Assembly (NCBI RefSeq): GCF_024506435.1
Contig: NZ_JANIET010000001.1
Span: 2,914,001-2,978,000, forward strand
Reading direction: 5' to 3'
Length of the DNA stretch: 64,000 nucleotides
Source of the DNA: Pantoea trifolii
Lineage (GTDB): Bacteria > Pseudomonadota > Gammaproteobacteria > Enterobacterales > Enterobacteriaceae
The translations under genes and the position numbers were made by a program. Position 1 is the first letter of the stretch; every line of letters starts with the position of its first letter. The notes beneath the pieces are model-generated. The model ran no database searches. It was not told where the DNA came from and worked only from the letters and a program-made list of their open reading frames with translations. Below, one piece after another: positions 37,141 to 46,384 of the stretch.

Positions 37141-38331
37141 ATGTCCCATGTTTTGCATTTTATTTTAGCACTAGTGGTGGTAGCGGTGCTGGCCTTGCTG
37201 GTCAGCAACGATCGTAAAAGCATCCGTCTTCGTTTTATCGTACAGCTTCTGGTGATCGAATTGTTGTTGGCGTGGTTCTTCCTGAACTCCTCCATCGGTC
37301 TCGGCTTCGTGCAGGGCTTCGCTGGGTTCTTTGATCATCTGCTCAAATATGCCGCCGAAGGCACCAACTTCGTGTTTGGCAATATGAGTGAAAAAGGTCT
37401 CGCCTTCTTCTTCCTCAACGTGCTTTGCCCAATCATCTTTATCTCTGCGTTGATTGGTATTTTGCAGCACTTCCGCATCTTACCTTGGGTGATTCGCGGT
37501 ATTGGTACCGTACTGTCAAAAGTAAACGGTATGGGCAAACTGGAATCTTTCAACGCCGTAAGCTCTCTGATTTTGGGACAGTCAGAAAACTTTATCGCCT
37601 ATAAAGATATCCTCGGCAAAATGTCACAGCGCCGCATGTACACCATGGCAGCGACCGCCATGTCGACGGTTTCCATGTCAATTGTCGGCGCCTACATGAC
37701 CATGCTGCAGCCAAAATATGTAGTGGCCGCGCTGGTATTGAACATGTTTAGCACCTTTATCGTGCTGTCGCTGATTAACCCGTACCGCGTCGATAGTGAA
37801 GAAGATCTGCAATTGCAGGATCTGCATAAAGGCCAGAGCTTCTTCGAAATGCTGGGCGAATACATCCTCGCCGGTTTTAAAGTAGCGATGATCGTCGCTG
37901 CGATGCTGATTGGTTTTATCGCCTTAATCACCGGTCTGAACGCGCTGTTCGATCTGATTTTCGGCATCAGCTTCCAGGGCGTGCTGGGTTATGTGTTCTA
38001 TCCATTTGCGTGGGTGATGGGCGTTCCTTCACACGAAGCGCTGCAAGTGGGCAGCATCATGGCAACCAAACTGGTTTCCAACGAATTCGTGGCGATGATG
38101 GATCTGCAGAAAATCGCTGGTCAGCTGTCACCGCACTCGGAAGGCATTCTCTCGGTGTTCCTCGTCTCCTTTGCTAACTTCTCTTCTATCGGGATTGTGG
38201 CGGGCGCGATTAAAGGTCTGCACGAAGAGCAAGGTAACGTGGTTTCACGCTTTGGTCTGAAACTGCTGTACGGTTCAACGCTGGTGAGCGTGCTGTCAGC
38301 CGCTATCGCCGGCCTGGTGTTGGCCTTCTGA
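37141..38331 (+). CDS. nupC: Nucleoside:H+ symporter NupC
   Basis: 396 residues (E. coli 400), concentrative nucleoside transporter fold. The core [20 protein letters not shown] then [10 protein letters not shown] is intact, as are [18 protein letters not shown] and the FANFSSIGI motif near the end. It imports pyrimidine nucleosides and adenosine. Upstream neighbour mntH is divergent, as in E. coli. Confidence 0.95.
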   Translation: MSHVLHFILALVVVAVLALLVSNDRKSIRLRFIVQLLVIELLLAWFFLNSSIGLGFVQGFAGFFDHLLKYAAEGTNFVFGNMSEKGLAFFFLNVLCPIIFISALIGILQHFRILPWVIRGIGTVLSKVNGMGKLESFNAVSSLILGQSENFIAYKDILGKMSQRRMYTMAATAMSTVSMSIVGAYMTMLQPKYVVAALVLNMFSTFIVLSLINPYRVDSEEDLQLQDLHKGQSFFEMLGEYILAGFKVAMIVAAMLIGFIALITGLNALFDLIFGISFQGVLGYVFYPFAWVMGVPSHEALQVGSIMATKLVSNEFVAMMDLQKIAGQLSPHSEGILSVFLVSFANFSSIGIVAGAIKGLHEEQGNVVSRFGLKLLYGSTLVSVLSAAIAGLVLAF

Positions 38332-38337
38332 TCAAAG

Positions 38338-38357
38338 GGGCGAGCTACGGCTCGCCC
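38338..38357 (+). terminator. nupC terminator
   Basis: Perfect 8-bp stem GGGCGAGC/GCTCGCCC with loop TACG, followed by the pyrimidine run TTCTCTTCTT. Confidence 0.75.
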
Positions 38358-38523
38358 TTCTCTTCTTATTTATTTCAATCGGTTCTATCCCGCCTCGCCC
38401 CGGCTTTTCCCCCGCCATCACCCGCTTCACCGTGAAACGCAAAACCTTTGCACAATATTGAATTTCCGTTCATACCGCCTGCGCCCGTAGTTTTTCTCCA
38501 TGACGTCACTTCAGGAGAACCGC

Positions 38524-39618
38524 ATGAGCATTCAATTCCTTGGCATGATTGGCCACCGCCTCGCCTCCGAGATTATCCCGGCTAGCGGCCCGCTGTTCGA
38601 TAAAGAGTACATTGCACGTTTTGCGCGTGCGCATGAAGACGCTGGTTTTGATCGCATTCTGGTGGGCTATTGGTCGGATCAGCCGGATGGCTTTCTGGTG
38701 ACCGCGCACGCGGCGGCGCACACCTCAACGCTGAAATTTTTGCTGGCGCATCGCCCCGGCTTTGTCTCGCCGACATTAGCGGCGCGCAAACTGGCTTCCC
38801 TTGATCACCTCACCGACGGCCGTTTAGCGGTGCACATTATTAGCGGCGGTAGCGATGCCGAGCAGCGCCGCGACGGTGACTTCCTCAACAAAGCCGAGCG
38901 TTATGCGCGCAGCAATGAGTTTCTCACCGTGTTGAAGCAGAGCCTCGAATCTGCGCAGCCGTACGATCATCAAGGTCCTTTTTATCAGGTCGAACAGGCG
39001 TTTTCGGCCATCAAACCGTTGCAGAAAAAACTGCCTATCTATTTTGGCGGATCGTCGCAGGAAGCGATTGATGTCGCTGCACGGCATGCCGATGTGTTTG
39101 CGCTGTGGGGCGAACCGCTGAAAGGTGCTGAGGAGACGGTACGCAACGTGCGCGCTGCTGCTGCCAGACAGGGGCGCGAAATCAACTTCAACATTTCGTT
39201 CCGCCCGATTCTTGGCAAAACGGAGAAAGAAGCCTGGGAACGCGCGGAACACATCCGCGCTACGGCAGAGAAACAGCTCAACGAAACTGGCTTTGCCTTT
39301 GGCAAGGCGAAACCGCAGAGCGTTGGCGCACAGCGTTTACTCGCCGCCGCCAATGAAGGCGATCGTCTGGATAAAGTGTTGTGGACCGGCGTCGCAAAAC
39401 TGGTTCAGGGCGGCTACAACTCCACCGCGCTGGTGGGAACACCGGAACAAGTCTCCGATGCGCTGCTGGAATATTATCGCCTTGGCATCCATAGCGTACT
39501 GATTCGCGGCTTCGACCCGCTTAACGATGCAGTGGAATATGGCCGTGAGCTGATCCCGCTGACGCGCGAGAAAGTCCATGCGCTCTCCGCCGCCGATAAA
39601 AGGAGCGCCTCAGTCTGA
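38524..39618 (+). CDS. LLM-class flavin-dependent monooxygenase (alkanesulfonate-monooxygenase-like)
   Basis: 364 residues, luciferase-like TIM barrel close to SsuD-type enzymes: LAHRPGFVSPTLAARKLASL and LTDGRLAVHIISGGSDAEQ, YFGGSSQEAIDVAARHADVF. Such enzymes use FMNH2 and O2 to cleave C-S bonds of organosulfur compounds. AGGAG lies ten bases upstream. It heads an overlapping three-gene operon with a cysteine-dioxygenase-like protein and a multi-rhodanese. No flavin reductase or ABC importer is adjacent, so those must be elsewhere. Exact substrate unknown. Confidence 0.88.
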   Translation: MSIQFLGMIGHRLASEIIPASGPLFDKEYIARFARAHEDAGFDRILVGYWSDQPDGFLVTAHAAAHTSTLKFLLAHRPGFVSPTLAARKLASLDHLTDGRLAVHIISGGSDAEQRRDGDFLNKAERYARSNEFLTVLKQSLESAQPYDHQGPFYQVEQAFSAIKPLQKKLPIYFGGSSQEAIDVAARHADVFALWGEPLKGAEETVRNVRAAAARQGREINFNISFRPILGKTEKEAWERAEHIRATAEKQLNETGFAFGKAKPQSVGAQRLLAAANEGDRLDKVLWTGVAKLVQGGYNSTALVGTPEQVSDALLEYYRLGIHSVLIRGFDPLNDAVEYGRELIPLTREKVHALSAADKRSASV

Positions 39619-40208
39619 TGAGCCATTATCAGCACCATCGTCTGCGCGATTTCGTCGCCAATCTGGCTAATCTGCTGGAGACAAAGCCCGAGGAAGCCAC
39701 GGTGTTACAACGTGGCAGCGAGTGGCTTGGCGAGCTGATTCGCCACGACGACTGGCTGGACGACGCCTTTACTCAACCTCATCCCGAACACTATCAGCAA
39801 TATTTGTTATATGCCGATGCGCAGCAGCGCTTCTCGGTGGTGAGTTTCGTTTGGGGGCCGGGCCAGCAAACGCCAATTCACGACCATCGCGTATGGGGAT
39901 TGATTGGCATGATGCGCGGCGCGGAAATTTCACAATCCTGGCAGCCGGGGCCGAACGGATTGCAGCCGGAAGGCGCTCCCGTTCGACTCGATCCTGGCAG
40001 CGTTGAAGCGGTATCGCCAACGGTGGGCGATATCCATCGCGTCAGCAACGCCTATGACGATCGCGTCTCCATCAGCATTCACGTTTATGGCGCCAACATT
40101 GGCGCGGTCAAACGCGCGGTCTACCGCGAAGACGGCAGCGAAAAAACGTTTATCTCCGGTTACAGCAACCGTTACTTACCGAACATTTGGGACCTTTCAC
40201 ATGACTAA
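39618..40208 (+). CDS. Cysteine dioxygenase family protein
   Basis: 196 residues, cupin fold. The iron ligands fit the 3-His site: His88 and His90 in TPIHDHRVWG and His140 in VGDIHRVSN. The family oxidises cysteine or 3-mercaptopropionate to the sulfinic acid; which thiol is used cannot be read from sequence. Its ATG overlaps the upstream stop (TGATG), and its end overlaps the next start by 8 bp. Confidence 0.87.
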   Translation: MSHYQHHRLRDFVANLANLLETKPEEATVLQRGSEWLGELIRHDDWLDDAFTQPHPEHYQQYLLYADAQQRFSVVSFVWGPGQQTPIHDHRVWGLIGMMRGAEISQSWQPGPNGLQPEGAPVRLDPGSVEAVSPTVGDIHRVSNAYDDRVSISIHVYGANIGAVKRAVYREDGSEKTFISGYSNRYLPNIWDLSHD

Positions 40209-41817
40209 ACCGGTTTTCCCTTTACGCCAGGCGGCGGAACTTATTGATGCGCTGCGTCAGCAGCAGGAAGTGGCGATTGTCGATGTGCGCGATGAAGCGC
40301 TGTTTGCCACCGCGCATCCGCTGTTTGCGGTGAATATTCCGCTGTCAAAACTGGAGCTTGAGCTGCTCGACCGCATTCCGCAGCGCACCACCGCCATCAC
40401 GCTGTATGACGGTGGCGAAGGCCTGGCACAAACCGCCGCCGAGCGCATTGCCGCACTGGGTTACAGCAATGTCGCGCTGCTGGCAAATGATTTGGCCGGC
40501 TGGCAAGCGGCGGGCGGCGAACTGTTTATCGACGTGAATTCACCCAGCAAAGCGTTTGGCGAGCTGGTTGAGCATCACAATCACACGCCCTCTTTGTCAG
40601 CGGACGACGTGCATCAGCTGATTAACAGCGATGCTAACGTGGTGGTGCTGGATGCACGCCGTTTCGATGAATATCAAACCATGAGTATTCCAGGCGCTAC
40701 CAGCGTGCCGGGCGGTGAGCTGGTGCTGCGCGTGCGTGATATCGCGCCGTCGCCGGAGACCACGGTGATTGTTAACTGTGCCGGTCGCACACGCAGCATC
40801 ATCGGTACGCAATCGCTGGTGAACGCCGGGATTCGCAATCCGGTGTTCGCGCTGCGCAATGGTACCATCGGCTGGACGCTGGCCGGACATGCTCTGGATC
40901 AAGGCCAGGCGCGCCGCTACGGCGAGACCAGCGAAACCGCCCAGCGTCAGGCGGCGAGTAATGCGCGCAGCATCGCCGATCGCGCCGGTGTGGAACGTAT
41001 CCCACTCGCCACGCTGAAACGCTGGCAGCAGGAGACGCGCACCACTTATCTGTTTGATGTGCGTGATGCCGACGAGTACGCCGCCGGGCATCTGCCGGGC
41101 AGCCATCACGTGCCAGGGGGCCAATTGGTGCAGGAGACCGATCATTACGCCAGCGTACGCGGTGCGCGCATCGTGCTGATTGATGATGATGGCGTGCGCG
41201 CCAATATGACCGCATCCTGGCTGGCGCAGCTTGGCTGGCAGGTTTCGGTGCTGGACGAGCTGCAGTCCAGTGATTTCAGTGAAAGCGGAAACTGGAAAGC
41301 GCAGGTGCCGCCCGTCGCTCAACCCGAATTCATCTCACCGCAGCAGTTAGCGGAATGGTTGCAGGAAGGGCAAACGCAGGTGCTGGATTTCACCACGCGC
41401 GCAAACCATCTCAACAACCATATTCCGGGTGCGGCCTGGTTGCTGCGCTCTACCCTGCAGCAGCAAGGCAAAGCGTTGTTGCCGGAGGCGCGTCGCTATG
41501 TATTAACCTGTGGCAGCAGCCTGCTGGCAGGCTATGCGGTGGAACAGGTGGCTGAGCTGACCGGTAAACCGGTGTTTGTGCTGGAAGGCGGTAACGCTGC
41601 CTGGCGTGGTGCGGGTTTGCCGACGGAGCAAGGAGAACAGCATCTGCTGTCACCGGCTATTGATCGCTATCGTCGCCCGTATGAAGGTACCGATATTGAA
41701 GCAGGCGTGATGCAGGCTTATCTGGACTGGGAATACGGTTTAGTGGCGCAGCTGGATCGCGATGGCACGCACGGTTTCCGTGTGCTGCAATTGCAGCCGC
41801 AGGTAGCAACCGTCTGA
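40201..41817 (+). CDS. Four-domain rhodanese-like sulfurtransferase
   Basis: 538 residues with four rhodanese modules (about 1-115, 125-235, 265-370, 385-500). Domain 2 has active-loop Cys193 (NCAGRTRS) and domain 4 has Cys437 (TCGSSLLA). The matching loops of domains 1 (YDGGEGLA) and 3 (IDDDGVRAN) lack cysteine, so active and inactive modules alternate. Likely moves sulfane sulfur released by the upstream enzymes. It begins inside the preceding gene (8-bp overlap), so its start relies on translational coupling. Confidence 0.88.
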   Translation: MTKPVFPLRQAAELIDALRQQQEVAIVDVRDEALFATAHPLFAVNIPLSKLELELLDRIPQRTTAITLYDGGEGLAQTAAERIAALGYSNVALLANDLAGWQAAGGELFIDVNSPSKAFGELVEHHNHTPSLSADDVHQLINSDANVVVLDARRFDEYQTMSIPGATSVPGGELVLRVRDIAPSPETTVIVNCAGRTRSIIGTQSLVNAGIRNPVFALRNGTIGWTLAGHALDQGQARRYGETSETAQRQAASNARSIADRAGVERIPLATLKRWQQETRTTYLFDVRDADEYAAGHLPGSHHVPGGQLVQETDHYASVRGARIVLIDDDGVRANMTASWLAQLGWQVSVLDELQSSDFSESGNWKAQVPPVAQPEFISPQQLAEWLQEGQTQVLDFTTRANHLNNHIPGAAWLLRSTLQQQGKALLPEARRYVLTCGSSLLAGYAVEQVAELTGKPVFVLEGGNAAWRGAGLPTEQGEQHLLSPAIDRYRRPYEGTDIEAGVMQAYLDWEYGLVAQLDRDGTHGFRVLQLQPQVATV

Positions 41818-41854
41818 TAGCGTATTCTGTGGGGGCATTGCTCTCATGCAGATT

Positions 41855-41878
41855 GGTCGCCATAAATGGCGACCCTAC
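41855..41878. repeat. Palindromic repeat GGTCGCCAT...ATGGCGACC + CTAC (copy 3)
   Basis: Perfect 20-bp palindrome save for its centre (GGTCGCCATAAATGGCGACC) followed by CTAC, 38 bp after the rhodanese stop. It is the same element as at 28351-28374, 13.5 kb away. Confidence 0.75.
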
Positions 41879-41955
41879 GAAACGACAAAACCGCAGTTAA
41901 ATGCGTTGCGTTTAGAAGGTGATTTTTTTGAATGTGTTCAGAATGAACAGAGATT

Positions 41956-42031
<76 letters not shown>

Positions 42032-42073
42032 ACATCTGGAAATCATTTTTCGGTCAAACCGTTGGGAGCGGTT

Positions 42074-42149
<76 letters not shown>

Positions 42150-42185
42150 GAACCGAAAAACTGCCGAGTAAACTCGACGGACGGG

Positions 42186-42214
42186 ATAATATGAAACCGC
42201 CTCATGAGTGTCAA
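42186..42214 (-). promoter_or_regulatory. Promoter of the tRNA-Ala pair
   Basis: On the minus strand TTGACA, 17-bp spacer, TATTAT, then the GC-rich discriminator CCCGTCC typical of growth-rate-controlled stable-RNA promoters. Confidence 0.85.
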
Positions 42215-42435
42215 CGTCAAATTCTTGATCTGTGTTTGATCGCTGAAAAAGGCGTCAACCCCGCGTCGGCATGGCTTTTTTTTCAACACTTCATCCCATA
42301 TTGCCTCTGTTTATATGCGCTATTTAACAATACTCACCAAACCCAACCTCAACCCAGCGTTAATTTAAGGTTAAAGATGTTAGGAGCGGTCTTGTTTTCG
42401 TTAAAAGTGCGTGTAAAACTTAGCGCGCTAATTAA

Positions 42436-42471
42436 CCGGTCATCCTGCCAGGGTGTTCTCTCAATGACCGG
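42436..42471. promoter_or_regulatory. Inverted repeat in the leader of the FNT channel gene
   Basis: Perfect 8-bp arms CCGGTCAT/ATGACCGG separated by 20 bp, 41 bp before the start codon. It could be an operator or an mRNA hairpin. The rest of the 363-bp gap (42150-42512) holds the tRNA promoter and AT-rich sequence with no convincing gene. Confidence 0.45.
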
Positions 42472-42512
42472 CCAGCAACGTCCCCCATTAATCCATATAA
42501 GAAAAGTGAATT

Positions 42513-43301
42513 ATGTCGCTGCATACACCTAAAGAGATCGCCCAACTGGCGATTCAAGCTGGCGTGACTAAAAGCCGCCTTCCTATCTCCACCTTGTTAA
42601 TTCTTGGCTTTATGGCCGGTGCGTTTATCGCTACCGGTTTCCTGCTTGATCTGCATGTCATTAACCAACTGCCTGCTGAATGGGGCTCATTCGGCGTGCT
42701 GCTCGGCGCAGCGGTGTTCCCGGTTGGTTTGATCATGACGGTGCTGGCGGGCGGTGAGCTGCTGACCGGCAATATGATGACGATGCCCATCGCCTGGTTC
42801 GCGCGTCGCATCAGTGGCTTCAGCGTACTGCGTAACTGGTTTTGGGTGACCGTCGCTAATTTTATTGGCAGCGTTGCGGTAGCATGGTTTTTTGGTCACA
42901 TGCTGGGCATGACCGAGGGCGATTACCTGAAGAAAACCGTGGCAATTGCGCACGCTAAAGTGAATGCCGATTTCCTGCACGCCTTTATTTCCGGCGTGGG
43001 CTGCAACTGGCTGGTGTGTCTGGCGGTGTGGCTCGCCTTCGCCAGTAAAGATGTGGTGGGTAAAATCTTCGGTATGTGGTTCCCGGTGATGGCGTTCGTG
43101 GCGATTGGCTTCCAGCACGTTGTCGCTAACATGTTTATTGTTCCGGCGGCGATTTTTGCCGGTCAGATGAGCTGGGCGGAATTTGCGCCAAACGTGATTG
43201 CGGTGTTCCTTGGTAACGGCGTGGGTGGTGCAATTTTTGTTGGTCTCACCTATTTCATCGCTTTCCGTCCGGAACAACCCGCAGTGAGCGAAGCACAATA
43301 A
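42513..43301 (+). CDS. Formate/nitrite transporter family channel
   Basis: 262 residues, six membrane helices of the FNT fold, with the signatures AGGELLTGNMMTMPIAW and ISGVGCNWLVCLAVWLAF, and GFQHVVANMF carrying the central-pore histidine region. It should conduct formate, nitrite or a related anion across the inner membrane. It differs from YfdC in this window and from recalled E. coli NirC, so no symbol is given. No nitrite reductase or pflB is adjacent. The ribosome site is weak. Confidence 0.87.
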   Translation: MSLHTPKEIAQLAIQAGVTKSRLPISTLLILGFMAGAFIATGFLLDLHVINQLPAEWGSFGVLLGAAVFPVGLIMTVLAGGELLTGNMMTMPIAWFARRISGFSVLRNWFWVTVANFIGSVAVAWFFGHMLGMTEGDYLKKTVAIAHAKVNADFLHAFISGVGCNWLVCLAVWLAFASKDVVGKIFGMWFPVMAFVAIGFQHVVANMFIVPAAIFAGQMSWAEFAPNVIAVFLGNGVGGAIFVGLTYFIAFRPEQPAVSEAQ

Positions 43302-43412
43302 CCGAATTTTGCCTTTTGTTGGAGTACAGAAGGCATTTTCTACCCAGGTTACTTTTCCCCGTTACGTTTTGTTGTAATATGTAGAACTAATGTATTTAAC
43401 AGGGACTGCATC

Positions 43413-43766
43413 GTGAAAAAGGAATGGCTTACTCCCGAGGAGCTCGCGCTGGAAACGGGCTACAGTCGGCAAACGGTGAATAAATGGATCAAGCGTGAAA
43501 ACTGGACAACCACGCCAAAGCCCGGTGTTCAGGGCGGTAAAGCGCGATTGATCCACATTGATGAGCGCGTAAAGAGCTTTGTTCAATCCACCCGCCACGC
43601 TAACGAACCCGCGGCTAATTACGGTGCACAACAAAATACGTTACCTGCGTTATTAATAAATTCTGTCCAGCAAATGACGGCAGCGGAGCAAGAGCAATTT
43701 GCGGCGTTGTTACTGCGGGAGGGAATTCGAGGCGTACTGGAACGTCTGGGGATTCAGGAAGCATAA
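43413..43766 (+). CDS. yfeC: YfeC-like DNA-binding protein (DUF1323)
   Basis: 117 residues. The N-terminal MerR/excisionase-type helix-turn-helix (LTPEELALETGYSRQTVNKWIKR) is followed by the conserved WTTTPKPGVQGGKARLIHI, and the C-terminal helix is EQFAALLLREGIRGVLERLG. Same position as E. coli yfeC beside gltX. It starts at GTG 43413 with AGGGA nearby. Putative regulator, target unknown. Confidence 0.9.
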   Translation: MKKEWLTPEELALETGYSRQTVNKWIKRENWTTTPKPGVQGGKARLIHIDERVKSFVQSTRHANEPAANYGAQQNTLPALLINSVQQMTAAEQEQFAALLLREGIRGVLERLGIQEA

Positions 43767-43769
43767 ATA

Positions 43770-43793
43770 AGCCGGAAGCAGATGCTTCCGGCT
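43770..43793. terminator. Terminator yfeC/gltX
   Basis: Perfect 11-bp stem AGCCGGAAGCA/TGCTTCCGGCT with a 2-nt nominal loop, followed by TTTT. Lies between convergent genes. Confidence 0.88.
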
Positions 43794-43801
43794 TTTTCAT
43801 A

Positions 43802-45223
43802 TTATGCGTTTGCTTCACGCTCAGCGATGAATGCCAGCGCTTTCTCAATACGCGCAACGCTGCGGCTGCGTCCAATCGCTTCTACCGTCACATCCAGCGC
43901 CGGTGACTGGCCTGAACCGGTCACCGCCACACGCAATGGCATTCCAACTTTACCCATGCCCAGCTCCAGCTCATCTGCCGCAGACTGAATTGCATGATGT
44001 ACATTCTCAGCGTTCCAGTTGCTGTCGCTGATGGCGCCCAGTTTGTCGCGTACCACTTCCAGCGGCTGACGCGCGACCGGACGCAGATGCTTCTTCGCCG
44101 CGTCAGCATCAAAGGCTTCAAACTCTTCATAGAAGTAACGGCAAGATGCCGCGATCTCTACCAGAGTTTTGCAACGCTCGCTCAGCAAGGTAACCAGCTT
44201 GGCCAGTTCTGGACCAGTGCGGGTATCAATCTTCTGCTGCTCAATGTGCCATTGCAGCTGCGTAGCAACATATTCTGGCGGCAGCGTATTAATGTAGTGA
44301 TGGTTCAGCCACTGCAATTTTTCAGTGTTGAAAGCACTGGCCGATTTGCTCACCGCATCCAGTGTGAACAGCTCTGCCATTTCCGCCACGCTGAAAATCT
44401 CCTGATCGCCATGTGACCAGCCGAGGCGCACCAGATAGTTGAGCAGCGCTTCCGGCAGATAACCGTCATCGCGATACTGCATCACACCGACAGCGCCATG
44501 ACGCTTAGACAGCTTCTTACTGTCATCGCCAAGGATCATTGAGACGTGCGCATAGGTTGGCACTTCTGCACCGATCGCTTTCAGGATGTTGATCTGGCGT
44601 GGCGTGTTGTTGATATGGTCTTCACCACGAATCACGTGAGTGATGCCCATATCCCAGTCATCCACTACTACACAGAAGTTGTAGGTTGGCGAACCGTCGG
44701 TACGACGAATGATCAGATCATCCAGCTCCTGATTGCTGAATTCAATCGGGCCACGAATCTGATCGTCAAAGATGACAGAACCATCCTGCGGGTTGCGGAA
44801 GCGCACCACGCACGGCTCATCAGCAGCGTGATGTTCATGGCTGTCGCGGCAGCGGCCGTCGTAACGCGGCTTTTCGCCCTTTTCCATCTGCTCTTCACGC
44901 AGCGCATCAAGACGTTCTTTACTGCAGTAGCATTTATAGGCCGTGCCCGCTTCCAGCATGTCGTCGATCACCGCGTTGTAGCGATCAAAACGCTTGGTCT
45001 GATAATACGGACCTTCATCCCAGTTAAGGCTCAGCCAGTTCATACCATCCATGATGGCTTCAATGGCTTCCGGTGTGGAACGCTCCAGATCGGTATCTTC
45101 GATACGCAGAACAAATTCGCCCTTGTTATGGCGAGCATAAAGCCAGGAGTAAAGAGCAGTACGAGCACCGCCTACGTGCAGATAGCCGGTTGGGCTGGGT
45201 GCGAAGCGAGTTTTGATTTTCAT
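43802..45223 (-). CDS. gltX: Glutamyl-tRNA synthetase GltX
   Basis: 473 residues (E. coli 471). Class I signature HVGG within [18 protein letters not shown] (HIGH motif) and KLSKRHG (KMSKS motif) are intact. A zinc-site cysteine pattern is visible ([10 protein letters not shown] ... GRCRD). It charges tRNA-Glu. A 273-bp gap upstream, divergent from the tRNA-Val cluster, holds both promoters and no gene. Confidence 0.97.
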   Translation of the reverse strand: MKIKTRFAPSPTGYLHVGGARTALYSWLYARHNKGEFVLRIEDTDLERSTPEAIEAIMDGMNWLSLNWDEGPYYQTKRFDRYNAVIDDMLEAGTAYKCYCSKERLDALREEQMEKGEKPRYDGRCRDSHEHHAADEPCVVRFRNPQDGSVIFDDQIRGPIEFSNQELDDLIIRRTDGSPTYNFCVVVDDWDMGITHVIRGEDHINNTPRQINILKAIGAEVPTYAHVSMILGDDSKKLSKRHGAVGVMQYRDDGYLPEALLNYLVRLGWSHGDQEIFSVAEMAELFTLDAVSKSASAFNTEKLQWLNHHYINTLPPEYVATQLQWHIEQQKIDTRTGPELAKLVTLLSERCKTLVEIAASCRYFYEEFEAFDADAAKKHLRPVARQPLEVVRDKLGAISDSNWNAENVHHAIQSAADELELGMGKVGMPLRVAVTGSGQSPALDVTVEAIGRSRSVARIEKALAFIAEREANA

Positions 45224-45451
45224 TCAGCATTGCCTTAAATGCGCAGGTTTCATTGTCTGGATGACAAAAAAACGGGTTAACGCGAAAAAACAGTGCGCAC
45301 ATTCTAGCAGGTGAGGCTGATTCCTCAATGATTGTCGCGGTGGCATCCCGGTTTGCTGTGCGCTTTTCTGCTAATAAAACCAGCACATTGGCGAAAAGCA
45401 CCCCACGATGATTATTTTTAAAGCGAACGCACATTTAAGTTTTAAAAACCG

Positions 45452-45479
45452 TTGACTCACTTTGAAGGATCCCTATAAT
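45452..45479 (+). promoter_or_regulatory. Promoter of the tRNA-Val/Lys operon
   Basis: TTGACT, 16-bp spacer, perfect TATAAT, then discriminator GCGACTCC, as expected for a stringently controlled stable-RNA operon. Confidence 0.88.
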
Positions 45480-45496
45480 GCGACTCCACACAGCGG

Positions 45497-45572
45497 GGGT
45501 GATTAGCTCAGTTGGTAGAGCATCTCCCTTACAAGGAGGGGGTCGGCGGTTCGAGCCCGTCATCACCCACCA
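45497..45572 (+). tRNA. tRNA-Val (anticodon UAC)
   Basis: 76 nt, anticodon loop in CTCCCTTACAAGGAG reads TAC; acceptor GGGTGAT pairs with GTCACCC-type 3' arm, CCA encoded. First of three identical copies (valUXY in E. coli). Confidence 0.95.
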
Positions 45573-45621
45573 CTCTTTAGAAGGTTTAAAGATGGCCCGC
45601 AGTGAACAAGAGATAAGATAT

Positions 45622-45697
45622 GGGTGATTAGCTCAGTTGGTAGAGCATCTCCCTTACAAGGAGGGGGTCGGCGGTTCGAGCCCGTCATCACCCACCA
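45622..45697 (+). tRNA. tRNA-Val (anticodon UAC)
   Basis: Identical to the first copy; 49-bp spacer before it. Confidence 0.95.
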
Positions 45698-45737
45698 TAT
45701 CTTAGTCAGATGACACTCTTGTTAAGCAGTACGAAGT

Positions 45738-45813
45738 GGGTGATTAGCTCAGTTGGTAGAGCATCTCCCTTACAAGGAGGGGGTCGGCGGTTCGAGCCCG
45801 TCATCACCCACCA
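45738..45813 (+). tRNA. tRNA-Val (anticodon UAC)
   Basis: Third identical copy; only 4 bp separate it from the tRNA-Lys gene that follows. Confidence 0.95.
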
Positions 45814-45817
45814 CTTC

Positions 45818-45893
45818 GGGTCGTTAGCTCAGTTGGTAGAGCAGTTGACTTTTAATCAATTGGTCGCAGGTTCGAATCCTGCACGACCCACCA
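45818..45893 (+). tRNA. lysV: tRNA-Lys (anticodon UUU)
   Basis: 76 nt, anticodon TTT in TTGACTTTTAATCAA, acceptor GGGTCGT with ACGACCC, CCA encoded. Last gene of the tRNA operon, same place as E. coli lysV. Confidence 0.95.
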
Positions 45894-45900
45894 ATGTAGA

Positions 45901-45924
45901 AAGGCGCCCTAAAGGCGCCTTTTT
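45901..45924 (+). terminator. Terminator of the tRNA operon
   Basis: Perfect 8-bp stem AAGGCGCC/GGCGCCTT with a 5-nt loop, followed by TTT. Confidence 0.88.
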
Positions 45925-45997
45925 GCTATGCGTAGAATTTGTCCTCACGCTCGCCAAATCCCAACACATCTTTTCGCAAGCTTAACACTCCCTGCCC

Positions 45998-46025
45998 TCA
46001 AGCCTCCTTATGCTTTGACCGATAA
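45998..46025 (+). promoter_or_regulatory. Candidate sigma-28 (FliA) promoter of the flxA-like gene
   Basis: ACCGATAA (46018-46025) matches the FliA -10 GCCGATAA at 7/8. TCAAGCCT, 12 bp upstream, matches the -35 TAAAGTTT at 5/8. E. coli flxA is a known FliA target. Confidence 0.5.
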
Positions 46026-46054
46026 CGATAATGGTCTATTGCAAGGAGAAAACC

Positions 46055-46384
46055 ATGTCTATATCCAGCGTTAGTAGTGTCAGCACCGCAAGTAGCGGCG
46101 GCGGATCGACCTCAGAAATCGCCAGCCTTAACAAGCAGATTCAATCCATCACCAAGCAGCTGAAAGATCTTTCCAGCGACGATACGCTCACCGATGAACA
46201 AAAATCGGAACAGGAGCAGATGCTGCAATCACAGATTCAAATGATTGAAGCGCAAATCGCGCAGATTGAGCAGCAGCAAGCCGAGAAAGCGCAGCAGAAA
46301 CAGGAAGCTCAGCAACCAGCGGCGAACAAAGCCGATGGTATCAACCGTCCAACCGATACCAATCAGATCAACGTGTACGTTTAA
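46055..46384 (+). CDS. FlxA-like protein
   Basis: 109 residues: Ser-rich N-terminus, a long Gln/Glu/Lys coiled coil (about 20-85, [18 protein letters not shown] ... [19 protein letters not shown]) and a short tail ending NQINVYV. This is the layout of the FlxA family, flagellar-regulon proteins of unknown role. AAGGAG precedes ATG 46055. It converges on yfeR, their stop codons overlapping by 4 bp, so no terminator separates them. Confidence 0.75.
   Translation: MSISSVSSVSTASSGGGSTSEIASLNKQIQSITKQLKDLSSDDTLTDEQKSEQEQMLQSQIQMIEAQIAQIEQQQAEKAQQKQEAQQPAANKADGINRPTDTNQINVYV

Noticed and set aside
42191..42532. 113-codon plus-strand frame in the tRNA-Ala/FNT gap
   Set aside because: Overlaps the tRNA promoter and the start of the channel gene, has no ribosome site and low-complexity composition.
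45497..45813. CRISPR-like spaced repeats (three 76-bp units)
   Set aside because: The units are identical tRNA-Val genes with full cloverleaf structure.
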